64,000 nt of DNA from contig NC_067286.1 of NCBI RefSeq assembly GCF_020740795.1, positions 84,020 through 148,019 on the forward strand. Direction: 5' to 3'. Shown here in pieces: positions 1-12,900 of the stretch. Origin of the DNA: Apus apus. Taxonomy: Eukaryota > Chordata > Aves > Apodiformes > Apodidae. The stretch's first letter is position 1. Each line of letters begins with the position of its first letter. The translations under genes and the position numbers were made by a program. Below the pieces are notes generated by a model. The model saw nothing but the letters and a program-made list of their open reading frames with translations, was not told where the DNA came from and made no database searches.

Positions 1-1327
1 TCAGACATGCCTGCCTAACCCCTTCTGCCCAAGCTGCTCCCGAGGGGCCACAGCAGGCATGTGCTCAAAACTGCTAATGCTGCTTGAGTGGGTACAGGCA
101 GGGGGCAGCCTGCCTGCCCTCCTCTAGCAAGCACAAGCTTCACAAGGTGAGGCAGGACAGGGAAATCAATCTGGGTGAACAACTGCCCCAACTGGTTCAG
201 CACAGCAACAGAAACGCTTGTGCTGGCACAAGCCAAAAGGACAAAGCTCCTCCTTTAGTCTCTTCAGCAGCCAGGAGCTGCCATGGATTTACAGTGAGCA
301 CCTGGAGATGAGCAGATCTCTGGCAGGGGCTGGCAAGAGCCTCCTTGCCCTTCAGGCCTCTCCCTCCTCTGTTTTATGCCCCAGGAGCTCAAGCAGCCTG
401 TGCTCAGCCCTACCTGTCTCACTTAGCCTGGGGCACTCAGCAGATATACATCCATCCTAGTCTGCTGACACAGCCCCACAGCCCCCTCCTCATCTCTGGG
501 AGCCAGGTGCAGTGCCTCACTCTATTCCCACCTCCCCACCCTACAAACCATGTTCCAGCACCTCCCTGAACCCCATGTGACAGCCCAGGCACAGTAGTGT
601 TTGTGCAAGGGACACACACAGCTGGCACAAGACCCCAGCCCACTGGAGTCACAGCCTCAGGCACTAACACCCAGAACCCCCAATGGGAAGCTGAAGGAAC
701 CCCAAGCCCCTTGGAGGCAGCTGCTCAGCAGTCTGGCTGGAGGAGCCCCCACCACTCACAGACAAATGAGGGGGAGAAGCTGCTTCTGCCAAACAGGTTG
801 AACAGCTTCTCCTGCCTTGCCCTGCCCTGTGCTGCCTGAAGGCTTCAGGGTTCCAGGGGGCTGAGCCTTGCTCACCCCAGCCCTGGGCTCAGCCCCACTC
901 CATGGCTGCGCCCGGCTTGCCCAGAGCGAGATCACGAGGCTGCAGCGGTGTCTGAGGGGGCCGCGCCCCTCGCCCCGCACTGGGGGACACAGCCCCCCTG
1001 GCAGGACACAGCCCCCCTGGCAGGACATGGCAGGCTGGGGTGTGGGGAGCCTGCTGTCTCCATAGGAGGACAAGTGGTGGAGAGAGGGAAGGGCCCAGAG
1101 CTACACCCAACCACCCAGCGGAACTCCTCAGTGCAGGACGACTGGCTCAATTAGCACTGAGTTTTAACCACCAATTAAGCAGATAATTAGAAGCGGATGC
1201 AAGTTTTCTCCTGCATGAGCCGCATGTGAATCAGTTCATAGTACTGCCTGTGATCCTCCTTCCCCAGCAGAGGATGAGGTTAGAGGGACCCACAGCACCC
1301 CCTGTCCCAGTGCCTCCCGCCGCCTAC
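1..1327. other. CTNND1 intron (partial), no supported exon
   Basis: This stretch lies downstream of the last CTNND1 exon in the window and should be intron sequence. The next exon expected from the family, starting with Ser-Tyr-Glu-Asp-Met, is not present, so the armadillo-repeat exons lie beyond the left edge. A short GC-rich tandem duplication of about 21 bp sits near 985-1027. One exon-like minus-strand reading frame at 1187-1258 is described among the findings. Confidence 0.6.
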
Positions 1328-3921
1328 CTGAGTCGGCGCCGAGGGTCGGAGGGGGTCCCTGCCCGCCGGGCTGTGCCGTAGTCAGACATAAGCCCATAGT
1401 CCACATCCTCAAAGCCCACGCTGCGCTGGTCATCCTCCAGGCCGTACTGCTCAGGGTGGAAGTGGTTGAGGTCCATGTTGCTGCCCCCGACGCGCACCTG
1501 AGGCTGGGGGCCATAGATGTCCTGGCGGCTGGGGGCCCGGTAGGTGTCCATGGAGGGCCGGTAGCGCTCATCGATGCGGGTGACGCGGGACAAGCTGCCG
1601 TAGCTGTGGTCGCTGCCTGGGTAGCCGTCCTCGTAGGGGCGGCCGTAGCCGTCGGGGTAGTGGTAGTTACGGGGGAGGGTGGCCGTGCCCGGCTGGCTCA
1701 GGTAGCCACCAGGGCCCCCGTTGCCGTTCTTGCGGAAGTTCCTGTCCATGGTCTGGACGTAGCTGCTGGTGACAGGGGAGGTTTCCAAAGGTAACCCATC
1801 CGGCCCCACCGGCACCTGCTGCACTGTCCGGGTGGTCACAGTCTTCACCACTTTCTTCACCTAGAGGGATTGACGCAGGACACACTACCATCAGGAAAGC
1901 CACCACATCCCTGCATCCCCAGATTTCCCTTCCAGCCCAGCACCTGACTCCTGGCAGATTTCACGCTCCATTTCAGCTCGCAGCATGGCAAGCCTGGGGG
2001 GCTGTAGCACCCCAGCCACCAAGGTCCCTGGCCAGAACCCTGTCCCTTCATGTTCTCCCCAGGCCTATACCGTGGTCTCTGTACGCCGAGTTGTTCCATC
2101 GTCTGATGTCTCCACAGACACAACTGACATTGCCCCTTCTGGGTCCTCCTCCATGGTGTATGTCTCCTCAACAATCTGGCCTGGGTCCTGCATCCTGGGA
2201 ATTGTGCTGTACAAGAGGTGGCTGTGGTCCTGAGGGGAGCAAGGGACATGCAGTCAGAGCCCCATCACCACCATGGGCTTCCCCGAAGCCAGCCAGCCAG
2301 ACAAGAGATCTCCTGCCTCAGAGCCCCAGTATCCTCTTGCATGCCAGTGGGTACCAACAACCCACATCCAAAGCCCCTTTAAGCCAAGGCAGCCACATTA
2401 GAATCCCAAGTCCCCCCTGCCCAGCTAGGATGGGGATGCTGAAGCCCTGCCCCTGTACCCCCAAGCAGGCTGCACAAAGCAGACAGCTCAGCTCCCCTTA
2501 CCTGCGGCCCGTTGAGCTTCAGATCCGAGTATTTCTGCCTTTCCAGGTCAGCATCGCCCAGAAACCGGCCGTTCTGAAACACACAGCACCACAGCAGGCC
2601 TGTTACCAGCTGATCTCCCACTGCTGGGATCCCACTTATCCATTTCTCATTTCCTGCCAGGTCCCAAGCAGGCCATCTCCCGCCTCTGACAGGCGCCCAA
2701 TGCACACTCATGTGTTAGTCCCAGGAGAGGAACACACTCTTGAGGGTCTGTGGGATGTGTAGCAAAACACCCTCTGTTCCAGCCTGGAGTAGAGCTGGAG
2801 GACACCACTCAGCCCTCTCAAGACATCCCAGCTCTCCCATGGTGTCCACACACTCTCAGTGGAATGATCAAGACCCTTCCCTGCTACCCAGCAGAGCCCT
2901 GGGGCCTTCCACATCTTCTGACACAGGAGCCACAAGTGACACTTGAGAGGCCCTGTGGACCTCTCAAGGACCCGAGGGAACAGCAGGGATGCTCAGCAGA
3001 CAATGGCAGAGTGCTACCCCTTGACTCCTGCACCCCTTCCTTCCCCCTGCCCCACACGTCTCTCCTGGCACCACCACCTTCCATAGCCAGAGAGGCACCT
3101 GCCCTTCCACCCACTGGAAAGGCACACCACCACGCACCAGCCCTCAGAGCATCCTCCCCAAAAGAAAGCCCAGGAAAGGGAAAACAGGAGAGAGACCTCA
3201 AGCCAAGGCAGATGAAACCACATGTCCATCCCTGCAGAGAAGAGAGATCTCTTCCAGCCCTGGTTTGTCTGTTTGGGGGACAGACCAAGACTCCAAGGAC
3301 TCGTCCATCATCACACGAGTGGGAGACACACTCACTCCCCCCAGCTATACACCAGCCCTTGCCTTTCAGCAACCTTCCAAGAAGTTGAGCGGGATGGGGA
3401 GCCCAGATGGCCAGGCACTGAACACAGACAGCTCCAGCCTTCACAAAACCAAACCAGAGCCAACCTGGTAGCAAGACCCTCCAGGCTGGCTGCTTCTCTC
3501 CAGAGGACTCTGGCTACTGAGGTGGGTTTGTGCATCCCCAGGTCACATCCAGCCCCTCGCATATGCAGCACTGCCAGCGCGGCACCTCCAGCCTCACCTT
3601 CCTCCACCTCAGGTATCCAAGGAAGGCCGAAGGCAGCCAGGCTCGGGGCTGCCCCAGTGAGGCAAGACTGACACGGACGGGGGCTCCGGGAGCCTCCACA
3701 CCCACCTCTGCTGAGGGGGTTTTTACCTGGTGCCGCCGGGTGAGCGTGCCGTTGGCCAAGCCCGGGCCGGCGTCCTGTGGGGAGACCCGGACTCGTTCCA
3801 GCTGGGCCGAGACATGGCGCCGCTCCTCCTCGAGCGCCCGGGTCAGCTTCTCGAACTGTGCCTCCTGCTCCTTGACAGAAGCAAGGATGCTGGCGGTCGA
3901 CTCCACTTCCGAGTCGTCCAT
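1328..3921 (-). CDS. CTNND1: Catenin delta-1 (p120-catenin), N-terminal exons only
   Basis: p120-catenin binds the juxtamembrane segment of classical cadherins, controls cadherin turnover and Rho GTPases, and binds Kaiso in the nucleus. Four coding exons are visible on the minus strand: 3727-3921, 2502-2573, 2071-2229 and 1328-1860, with phases 0, 0, 0 and 2, all with GT-AG borders. They encode about 319 residues: an N-terminal coiled coil starting [13 protein letters not shown], then the regulatory region ending in PSDPRRRLR just before the armadillo repeats, which lie outside the window. The start at 3921 corresponds to human Met1 (isoform 1). The human isoform-2 start (Met55) is replaced by a Leu TTG codon at 3757-3759, whereas the isoform-3 Met102 (in the IPRMQ motif) is kept. 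Identity to human is high throughout, so the assignment over ARVCF, CTNND2 or PKP4 is secure. The neighbouring BTBD18-TMX2 block supports it. Confidence 0.95.
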
Positions 3922-6900
3922 GGGTGGTGGGCACCCAGGACGGGCAGGGCAGGGGGCACAGGGAGGCACAAGCAGAGGAGGCTTGGTGTCAAGGCGAGGG
4001 GAAAAGTGACCCAGAAGGGCAGGAGCCCCTCTCTTCACTGTGCATGAATTGGGGGAGGAAAGGAGGAGAGAAGAGCAGTCAGAAGAGACTGATTTGGTTC
4101 AGACAGATTATCAGAACAAGAAAAAAAAATAATCTTGTGGCATTAATACCCATTCCCACCCACCACCAGAGAGCTGGCAGAGGGTCCCAGAGCAGCACAG
4201 CCCCAGGCATGACTCAGATGCTCCTTGTCCCAGCACTTAAGCTTGGAAAACTGATATCTGGGGGCAAAAGGATCTCCCCCACCAGACCCAACAGCTGGGG
4301 TTGAGCTGGGTTCAGAAGAGCTGCTATGTGCTGAGGAGGCTCCCTCTTCCCACAATGGCCCTCCTCAGGCTGGAGGAAAATTTCCCCTACAAGGAAGAGC
4401 TGCCTGCAGGCAGCAGCAGGAGGGAAGGGCATGTCCCTGGGGCAGTGGGGCAGCGCACAGGACACCACCCTGCAGGACGAGAAGTGACCCAATCCCGTTA
4501 TTTCCTCCAGGGAAGGGCTGAGGGAGAGGGCTGTGTCACTTATCTGCTCCCTCCACCCCAGTGCAGTAAGAGACAGGAGACAGCCCCAGCTCCACAGCTC
4601 CTTCCTACCCAGGAAAGAGGGAGAAGTGGGATGGGGCCCCTTAAAGGGGACCTTGCGAGTCCCTCTGCTGCCAAAAGTCACCTCCCTCTAGGCTCTCACC
4701 AGGGCTCTCAGGGCTGCAACCACCCCAGGAGGTCTTCAGCCCACAGATCTAGGGATAGACACTGGCTGGGACCCCCCCCAACATCCCCTCCCAAAGGAGA
4801 ACAGTGGACAAGCACACCACAATCAACATATTTTGACAGAGAAAGACAATATTCTTCCATACAGACCTGTTAGAGGAGGAAGTTCGGGTTTGATTGGCAA
4901 AGGCACGGGAGAGCCAGGTCTAGACGCAGAGAGTCATGGGAGAAATAGCCCAGCCACCACAGTGAGGAAGCAGGAGGGAAGGGAGCTGCAGGGACAGCAG
5001 GAGAGGAGGACAAAAAAAATCACATGGGTGATCTCAAAACAGAAGGCAGGGCAGGCAGCAGACCAGGAACACGGGCTTTTCTCTCCCACCCCCTCTTCTC
5101 CAGGGATGGGGCAGTGTTTGGAGAGGGCTGGGGGGTGGCAAATAGAGCGCTGCCGCCATAGCAGCCCCCCAGCTCCCTGGGCTCTCCAATGGCTCCCCAC
5201 CAAGAAGGGGGGAGGAGTGGCAAGGGCTGGGCCCCCCGTGCAGCCCCGAGTACCGGCAAGCCCGGTGGAGGTTTTCCCAACCCGTGCAGCCGTGGCAGGC
5301 ATGTGAGGACTCGCTCGAGCCGGCACAGAGGCCGCTTTCCCACGGTCTCTAGCACCAGCTCTGCCCACTCCCCTGGAGCCACCGCCCCAGTGTGGCTGTA
5401 CCAGTGACAGGGGCTGAAGGCAGGGGCAGCCCCACAAAGCCCTATCCCATGTCTCGCCCAGCCTCACACGCCCTGGCAGCCCTGTCCCATCAGCCTGCAG
5501 CAGATGCCGATTTGGTGGAGCTCAGAGCAGGGCTTCTTGGGTTTTTTATTAATTTCCCACACTATCTCTATGTATGCAGATGAAACCCTGCCTCAAGTGC
5601 CTCACAACAAGTCCACTCCTCCCTGTGGGTCTGCCCCCACAGCTCCCCTCAGACACAGGCAGCCCTGGTGTTTATCTGGCACCCCCATGATGGAGCCCAG
5701 AGGAGGAGGCCGGATTTTTTCCAAAGGGCTTTGCGAGCCGCCTGCAGCGCACTTGAATATCTGACCCTTGCCACCCTCTAATCTACCTTAATTAATAAAA
5801 AAACCCTAGTTGTTCTACTCGTGCCCATCTAGAGATGAAGCCATGGCACACAAACCTGCTCCAGACTGCTCCAGCTCCCAGAGCCCTGCCCCAGCCCACG
5901 CAGGGCTGGGATGCTCGCTGGCCAGTCCCATCCCAGCAGGAACACAGCCCACCACTCTGGGCTCAGGAGCCCACGCAGGTTCTCAGAAGCTCCCAGACAT
6001 GACTCCTGGCTTATGCATGCAGCTTTCCACACCTTCCACCTTGCAACAGGTATGCCCTGAGGCTTCTTTCAACAGATTGACTCTCCAAGCCTTGTATGGA
6101 AATGCAGAGATGGCTCTGATCCTTGCTGCTTCAAGGACTCACCTACCCCCCAGAGATGCTCTGAAGGAGAGGCTTGGTGCTTCCCAGAACAGTGCTGATA
6201 CATCCCAGCTCTCACCATTGAGTCAAACACTCCCTACGCTTAGTGAGCATTAACCCACTTAGTGCAAGGACACACACACATCCTACACCTTCTGGGACCC
6301 ACTAAAGGTCACCATCAGTCCACAGGGACAGGGAGCAGGTCTGCAGGGCCCAGCCATGCCAAGTCCCTCCACAGGGAGGCTGCTGCAGCCAGCCAGGTGC
6401 CCAGACCATTGACCCATCCCTCTCCCCCAGGAGAGGGGGAGAATCTCCTTACCACATCCCACTTCTCCAGCTGGTCAGGTGTGGTCCTACCATCCGGACA
6501 CTGGCTCATTGTAATTCCTGTCCAGAGCAATATTTCACCAAGCCCTTTTAAATAGAGAAACACCTCCCCTAGAGAGAAGGGATCCACCACAAGATGACCT
6601 TGCCTGAGAAGCTACATAATGGCTCTCCAGCCCACCCTCAACAATCTCTGTGCAGAAGAGGCAGATTTTTGGGGTGTGTGAGGACAAAGCCAGCATGCTG
6701 GCTTCAAGAAGGGATTTAGCTGAGTCCCTGCTCTTGTGAGCAGGCTCACCTGCTCAGGCAGCCTCAGTACTGAGCAGTGAGCAAAAAGACCAGCAGGGAT
6801 TGCCTCTGAGGAAAGGCACGGAGAGACAGCAGCCCCAGCAGATTCCTCCAGCCCTGCATGGCTGCCAGGCAGGCCCTGGGGCAGCCAGCAACAGCCCCAG

Positions 6901-9900
6901 GTCCCCGCCTCTGTGAATCCCTTGGGAACATGGCTCAGAGAATGCGGACACTAACAATGAAATTTGCAGGGCCTCAGATAAGGGGCCACAGCAGCCATTT
7001 CCTTCCTGTCCCTTCCACAGGGAGTAAACACAACAGCAGGGGGAAGGAACAGGACAGGTCCCCCCGCCAGCCAGCTCTCCATGTCCCCTTGCACTCACAA
7101 ATGTCTCTGCAGGCCAGGCAGGAGGAAGTGTGGGGTCACACACAGGCTTCCCCCCTTCTCCTTTGAGCCACCAAGTCAGAGCAGAAAGCCTCAGGGAGAG
7201 GAGGCAGCCAAAGGGCTTCTGGGGGGTCTGTCCCACCAGGGCAGCCAGAGGAGGGGCTGGGGTCCCCAGCAAGGGGAGCCCATGGCCCTGCAGACCCCTT
7301 GACACTGACTGGCTGACACTCAAGGGTGGGCACCTGAGGGTCTCTCCACAGGATCAGGCCCTGACAAGCAGTGGGGCAGCTACTCTTTGGAGGGTCTGGA
7401 GCCTGCCCTGAGCAGCAGGCACTGCTCCATCACAGGTGAGAGGTGCCAGCAGTCCGAGATACCCACTGCCCGGGAAGCTCTCCCAGCTTTCCTCCTGGGG
7501 CCTCCACCATCAGGACACTCCACCTCCCTCCCTCTGCTCTTGTTCCAGCCATCCAGTTTTCATCGATCCAGGATTAAGGACATAATTCCAGCGAGGCAGT
7601 GCCAGGTGCAGAGGCTGCCCCAGCACCACGCCGGGATGGAGCGCGGTGTCCCCAGCAGCCACCCAGCCCACGCTCCTGGACAGGAACCTGCCCCAAACCC
7701 CCCGTCATGCCTCACACGCCAGCACCTCGGGGACAGGGGCTTCCTGGGGGCAGCACAGCCCCATGGCACCTCCCAACACTGATCATCTCCAAGGCAAGAC
7801 TGAGAGGGGAGGGAAGGAGCCTCAGCTCGGCAGCCTGACCAGGCCAGCCAGCAAGCAGCTTGTGACAGCCCCGAGCCAAGGCCTCCACATCCCGCAAGGG
7901 TGAAATTCCAGGGATCGCTTTGCACCCATTCCCCCCTCCTCCTCCCCAGCCTCTGAAGATACAACTACAGAGCATTTTTCCAAAGCCAGACCCTGACCAT
8001 ACTTGAGGACGGCTGCATGAAAGCCTTTTCATCATGAGAGGCACTTGCTGACACACCCGTTACTTAAAAACCCCAGCAAGCCAAAAATATTTCGGCTGGC
8101 TCAGTTCAGGGCAAAATAAAAAGACTGAAGACAAAGCACACCCTGGAGTAGCTTCTGCCCCAGGGCAGAAGCACCAGAGCACTTGCCCTGTGGCTATCAG
8201 CAAGAGGGGACCCCCAGGGACCAACACAGCTGCCCAGAGAGCTTTACCTCCAAATTCCTCTGGCCTTATTTCATCTCCCAACTTCCTGGCACCAGCACAA
8301 CCCTGTGCTGCACCCAGATGTCCTGCAGTCAAAGCAGGTCCACCAGAGGGAACTCCAACACACTGAGAAGGGTCCCCTGGAGCCACGGCTCGCACACAGA
8401 GCTTTGCCCTGCAGGTACCCACCACCACCTTCCTGGTTGGACTAAAGGCTTGGTAGTACCCAGAAAAACACCCTGAGCCCAAACCAGGCCCTCCAGAGCC
8501 CTTCCACTGCAGTCAGCTTTAAGATGGCACATTTTTCCAAGTTCCTGTGCCCCTGCTTCTCCAGGGAACCGCCTTGCCCAAAACCAAATCCTTTGCCTGG
8601 AAAAACAACTTCCAGGGCCAAACCACATCCATACCTACCCAGAGTTCACCTGCACCCTCCTCTGCCAGAGGATGGAGTTCAGGCCTTGAAGGCTCCCCAC
8701 AGGAGTGCTTCCCTGTCAGCCATGGAAAGATAAACCCCGGGGCCCAGACCAAGCCAGCAGATGGGGAATTGCAAACCACAGGCCAGGGAGAAGGACAAGA
8801 TCCAGCAGATAAGAGGGGAGGCTTGACAGGCAGCACAGGGATCTCCAGCACACAGCCCTCTCCCTGGGTCTTTCCAAGTACTTGCTCCAGCACTGCTCTG
8901 AGTCCCCAGAGAATTATCAGCCAATGGTCCTGGGATCCCTGGAGCTACGGCCACTCCCTCAGCATGGAATATTTTGGGCAAAGTTCAACCCAAGCACCTA
9001 CAAAGCCAGGAACTGCTCCAGCTCCCTGCTAAGAGACACACCATGGACTCACTCCCAACAGCTCCCAGCGGGGAGAGGGGATAGAATCACATCGGCTCCA
9101 GCTGCCAAGCACCAGCCTCCCTGCAGCTCTACAACTTGTGTCCCATGGACACCTGTCAAGCAAGTGGCAAGGTTTGTCACCAGAGCCAGACACCCCCCCA
9201 CACCCTTGCTGCTGTGAGGCATGAGCAAAGCAGCTCTTCTCCTCCAGCATGTCACCATCAGGCACAACCAGAGCCAGGGGAGACCTGGCCCCTCACCCTG
9301 GCTGCACCCCTGTGGGGACACCAGGAGCTCCCCAAGCCAAAACTCCCTGCCGGACTGACACAGAAGGAGACACTGTCCGAGGAACTTGCTCAGCTCCACA
9401 GTCCCCAGCTAGACAAGAACAATGCCAGGGTTGCTCAAATAGTTGGCCTTACCCTATCAACCTAAGGGACTGAGGCGAGTGAGCTGCCCACATGCTCTGC
9501 AAAAGCAAAAACAGCTCTCAGCACCAGATCCCCCATCATCGAGAGAGAGGAAACAACAAATTCCACTGGTTCCAGTTGCCTACCATGATGCACTTAGGAA
9601 AAACAGAAACCCCATGAATAATTCAAGCCTGCAACAATTGTCGGAGTGCTTGCAGTGCATTACACTTGCTCGATCTGCACAGGTTCACAGCCCTGCTAAT
9701 ACACCACAGGCTTCTGGTCAGTCTCAATTAGCTAAAAAATAAATTAGCCAACATCTTTGGCATCTTTCCAGCCCTCTAAGCACAGGGTTCCAGCTCTCAC
9801 AGCAGTCCTTAGACCTCAGCCTGCCCAAGGCAGCAAGCACTAAGGCTGCCTCCGGTTCAGGAGGGCACAGCAGCCCTCGGGCCACAGGGGAAGTGGGACA

Positions 9901-12900
9901 AGGGATGGTGGGCAGGAGCTCCCACGTCCTTGTGTGGACAATAGAGAGTTTTGGCCCTGGAGGGGCCACCCTGGAGGCAGGAATGTGCCCACCCCTGTGC
10001 TGCCAGCCCCCTCCACACAGCAGGGAGGGACCCACCTGCCCAGGCGGACACGTCCTCACTTCCCAGCTGTGCCAGACACCTCGCTCAGGCTCCTCAGCCC
10101 ACTCTGCCCCAGCCCCCTTGAGCCCCACTCCAGGGCAGAGGCTTCATCCACCTTCTTGGCCCCAGCCCCGACAGACAGGGCTCTCCCAGGAGGCACAGTA
10201 TGGAGCCACCACGGACTCTGGACTTTTGGACTCCCCAGGAGGGAAAGGGCTGCTCCTGGGACACCGCCCTGGGCACCAACCTGCCTCAGCCCTGCCCCAC
10301 AGCCCGGGGGAGCCGTGCCCAGTGTCCTGCCCCAAGGAACTCCCAGGAGTGGCAACAGGACAAGATCTGCTCACTTCCACCCACCAGGTCCAACTGGCTG
10401 GGCTGGCAGCAGGACAGCCACTGCTCTGCCTGGCCTGCCCCCAGCACCGGGACCGAGGCCACGCCGAGAAAGCTGCCCTGAGCGGGGAGCTACCTGCCCA
10501 GCAAGCAGGGACACTGCACCACACCTTATAAGGGAGCGGCCTGTAGCCAGCCAGGATAAGGAGGGAGATAAGGGCAGGGTGGGGCTGCTGTGAGGAGGAT
10601 GAGGAAGCAGGAGGGGAGGAAGCAGGCCTGTGTGTCAGTCCCCCCAGCAAGGGCAGGGGGGCCAGGAATGCACGATACCTATCAGCCCAAAGGACGGGTC
10701 TGGACACAGCTGGGATTGAGAAACAGTGGCCAAGCCAGCCTGGCCTGGCCAAGGTCACCAGATCGGGGCACGGCGGGTGATCCCCTGGAGAAGGGATGTG
10801 TCCCTGACCCAGGCTGCGTCTTCAGATCGGTGCCATTTGCCACACCAGCAGGACGAGGGGGGAGAGGCAGCCAAGCGGGGCCAGTGGGAGGAAGGAGCAG
10901 CATGAGGCCGGCCACAGAGAGCAAGGCTTGTTCTGCTGGAATGCCAGCAATCCGGCTGCAGGGCAGCTGCGCTCCCGGGCAGGCAAGGGGGGCCACTGGC
11001 CCCCTCCTAAGCAGCCAGGGAGGATCCTGACCTCCGGGCAGGCCGGGGAAGCGCTGGCTGCAGCCGGGCCCAGGGTGACGGGTCCCCCAGCAGCACCTTC
11101 CAGCAGGAAGGCAGCCAAGCCAGCGGGCTCCAGGCAGACAGGGCCCACCCGCAGCTCCTGGGCACCCCGCTGCACCCGAGAGGCCGCAGCAGCCCTCCTG
11201 CCGGGTGCCCCCCGCTCGGGACGCACCGAGGCGGGGCCCCGGCACCTCTCCCACCGAGCGGGCACCAACCCCCGGTCCGCAGCCAGCCCCCGGGCCCGGG
11301 AGGTTCACGTGCTGGGAGCCCTCCGGCCGCACAAAGGCGGCTCTCTCATCTCTGTGGGAATTCGCAGCTGAGGCTCAGCAGGGACAAAGGGATTTCACAG
11401 GCACATCCCGGCGGCCGGCTGCCCTCCCCCGGCCTTCCCGCTTCCTGTCACGGCAGCGCCAGGCCTCGGGGCCGCCGCAGCAAACACCCCGAGCCGGGGG
11501 CTGGGAACGGGGCCAGAGCCGTCCCGGGCAGCCCGCGGGCTCCCGCAGCCCGAGGGGCCGGCAGGGCTTGGCTGGAGCCGCTGTGCCAAGGCCAGCGCTG
11601 CCCCCGGCCCAGCCCCCCGGCTCGTGTCCTTCACCCCCCGCCCGGCGGGACCAGCCACCTCCCTCCCGCAGGGAGAGCAAACACCCGCCGGGCCCTGCAG
11701 AGATAAGGCCACTCGAGCCAAGCGCAGGGAGCAAAGTCCCCTCGGCTCAACCAGCACCACAGGCCCTGCCTCCCCTGGAGCCCGGGAGGGGGGCCAAGGG
11801 GACGGCAGGCGGGGTGAAGCTGCTCGGGAACCCCCTCCCCAGGGCAGACTGAGCTTCTCAAGGGCTCACATCTGCTGCTGGCTGCCCTCAAGCAGAGGCT
11901 GCAGCCCGGTGGGCAGAATTCCCAGTGGGATTAAAGGAAGCCTCCCTCCACGGCAGCACGGGCACCCGCAGCCAGCTGCCACCCCGGGAGCCCCAGCCAG
12001 CAGAGACGAGGCAGGACTCTGTGCCAGCCCCGCACCCAGCTCAGGGCGCTCCTGCAGCTCGGATCCCTCCTCCCAGGGAAGCCACTTGAGATCATTTCCC
12101 CTTCCAACACCTGCAGCCAGGCTGGGCCCAGCTCCTCTGCTCTGACCAGTGCACAAAGGCCCAGGGGACTGCAGGAACAGAAGGATCACACCAGCAACAT
12201 GGGACCTGCACCACCAGGCTCATCCAGAGAGCACCCAGCCCAGCCTCCCTTACCCACCTTCCCCAGAAGAAGCATTCAAGTCACTAAGGACCCACGACCA
12301 GCAACATGGAGAAGAGCAGGAGACCCCCACTCACTCCAACGCCAGGTGGGGTCTTTTGTCCCCCAGCCCATGGGAGAGCAGGGACTCTAGGGGCAGCCAG
12401 GGCCCTTCCCTCTGCCAGACACAGCACACACCTCTCCCCTCCCAGGCTGAGCAAACAGGCAGTGAAGTAATGCTAGGTACGGGAGAGGCAAGGAGGGGAT
12501 TGCCAAGATGAAGCCAAGCAGCTCGAGGGAGCCGCCCAGGAGGAGAGGGACCCCCAGCCCTGCCCTCGCCAGCCCAGACTCCCCCAGCAGGTAGGGCAGC
12601 CGGCAGGCTGAGTCACAGCTCCAGTCACCAGGGGGCTGGGCCAAAAACCCCAGCTCCATTTGGTATGACCTCATCAGGTGCCCTGCTCTCTAATTGCACG
12701 CGTATGTCTGTGCTGCAGAGGGCTTCGAGGGCCCTGCCAAGAGGAGTAATGAGTGGGTGAAGGAAAGCCACTGGAGAGGCATCAGGCAAGAGCCAGGGCC
12801 TGAACCACAGCTGGGGGTGGGGAAGGGGGCTGCTGCCTGGCCAACGGGCTGTGGCAGTCACAGCAAGTCCCCTGCAGAGCTCCAAGCCCCCTCAGTGCCC

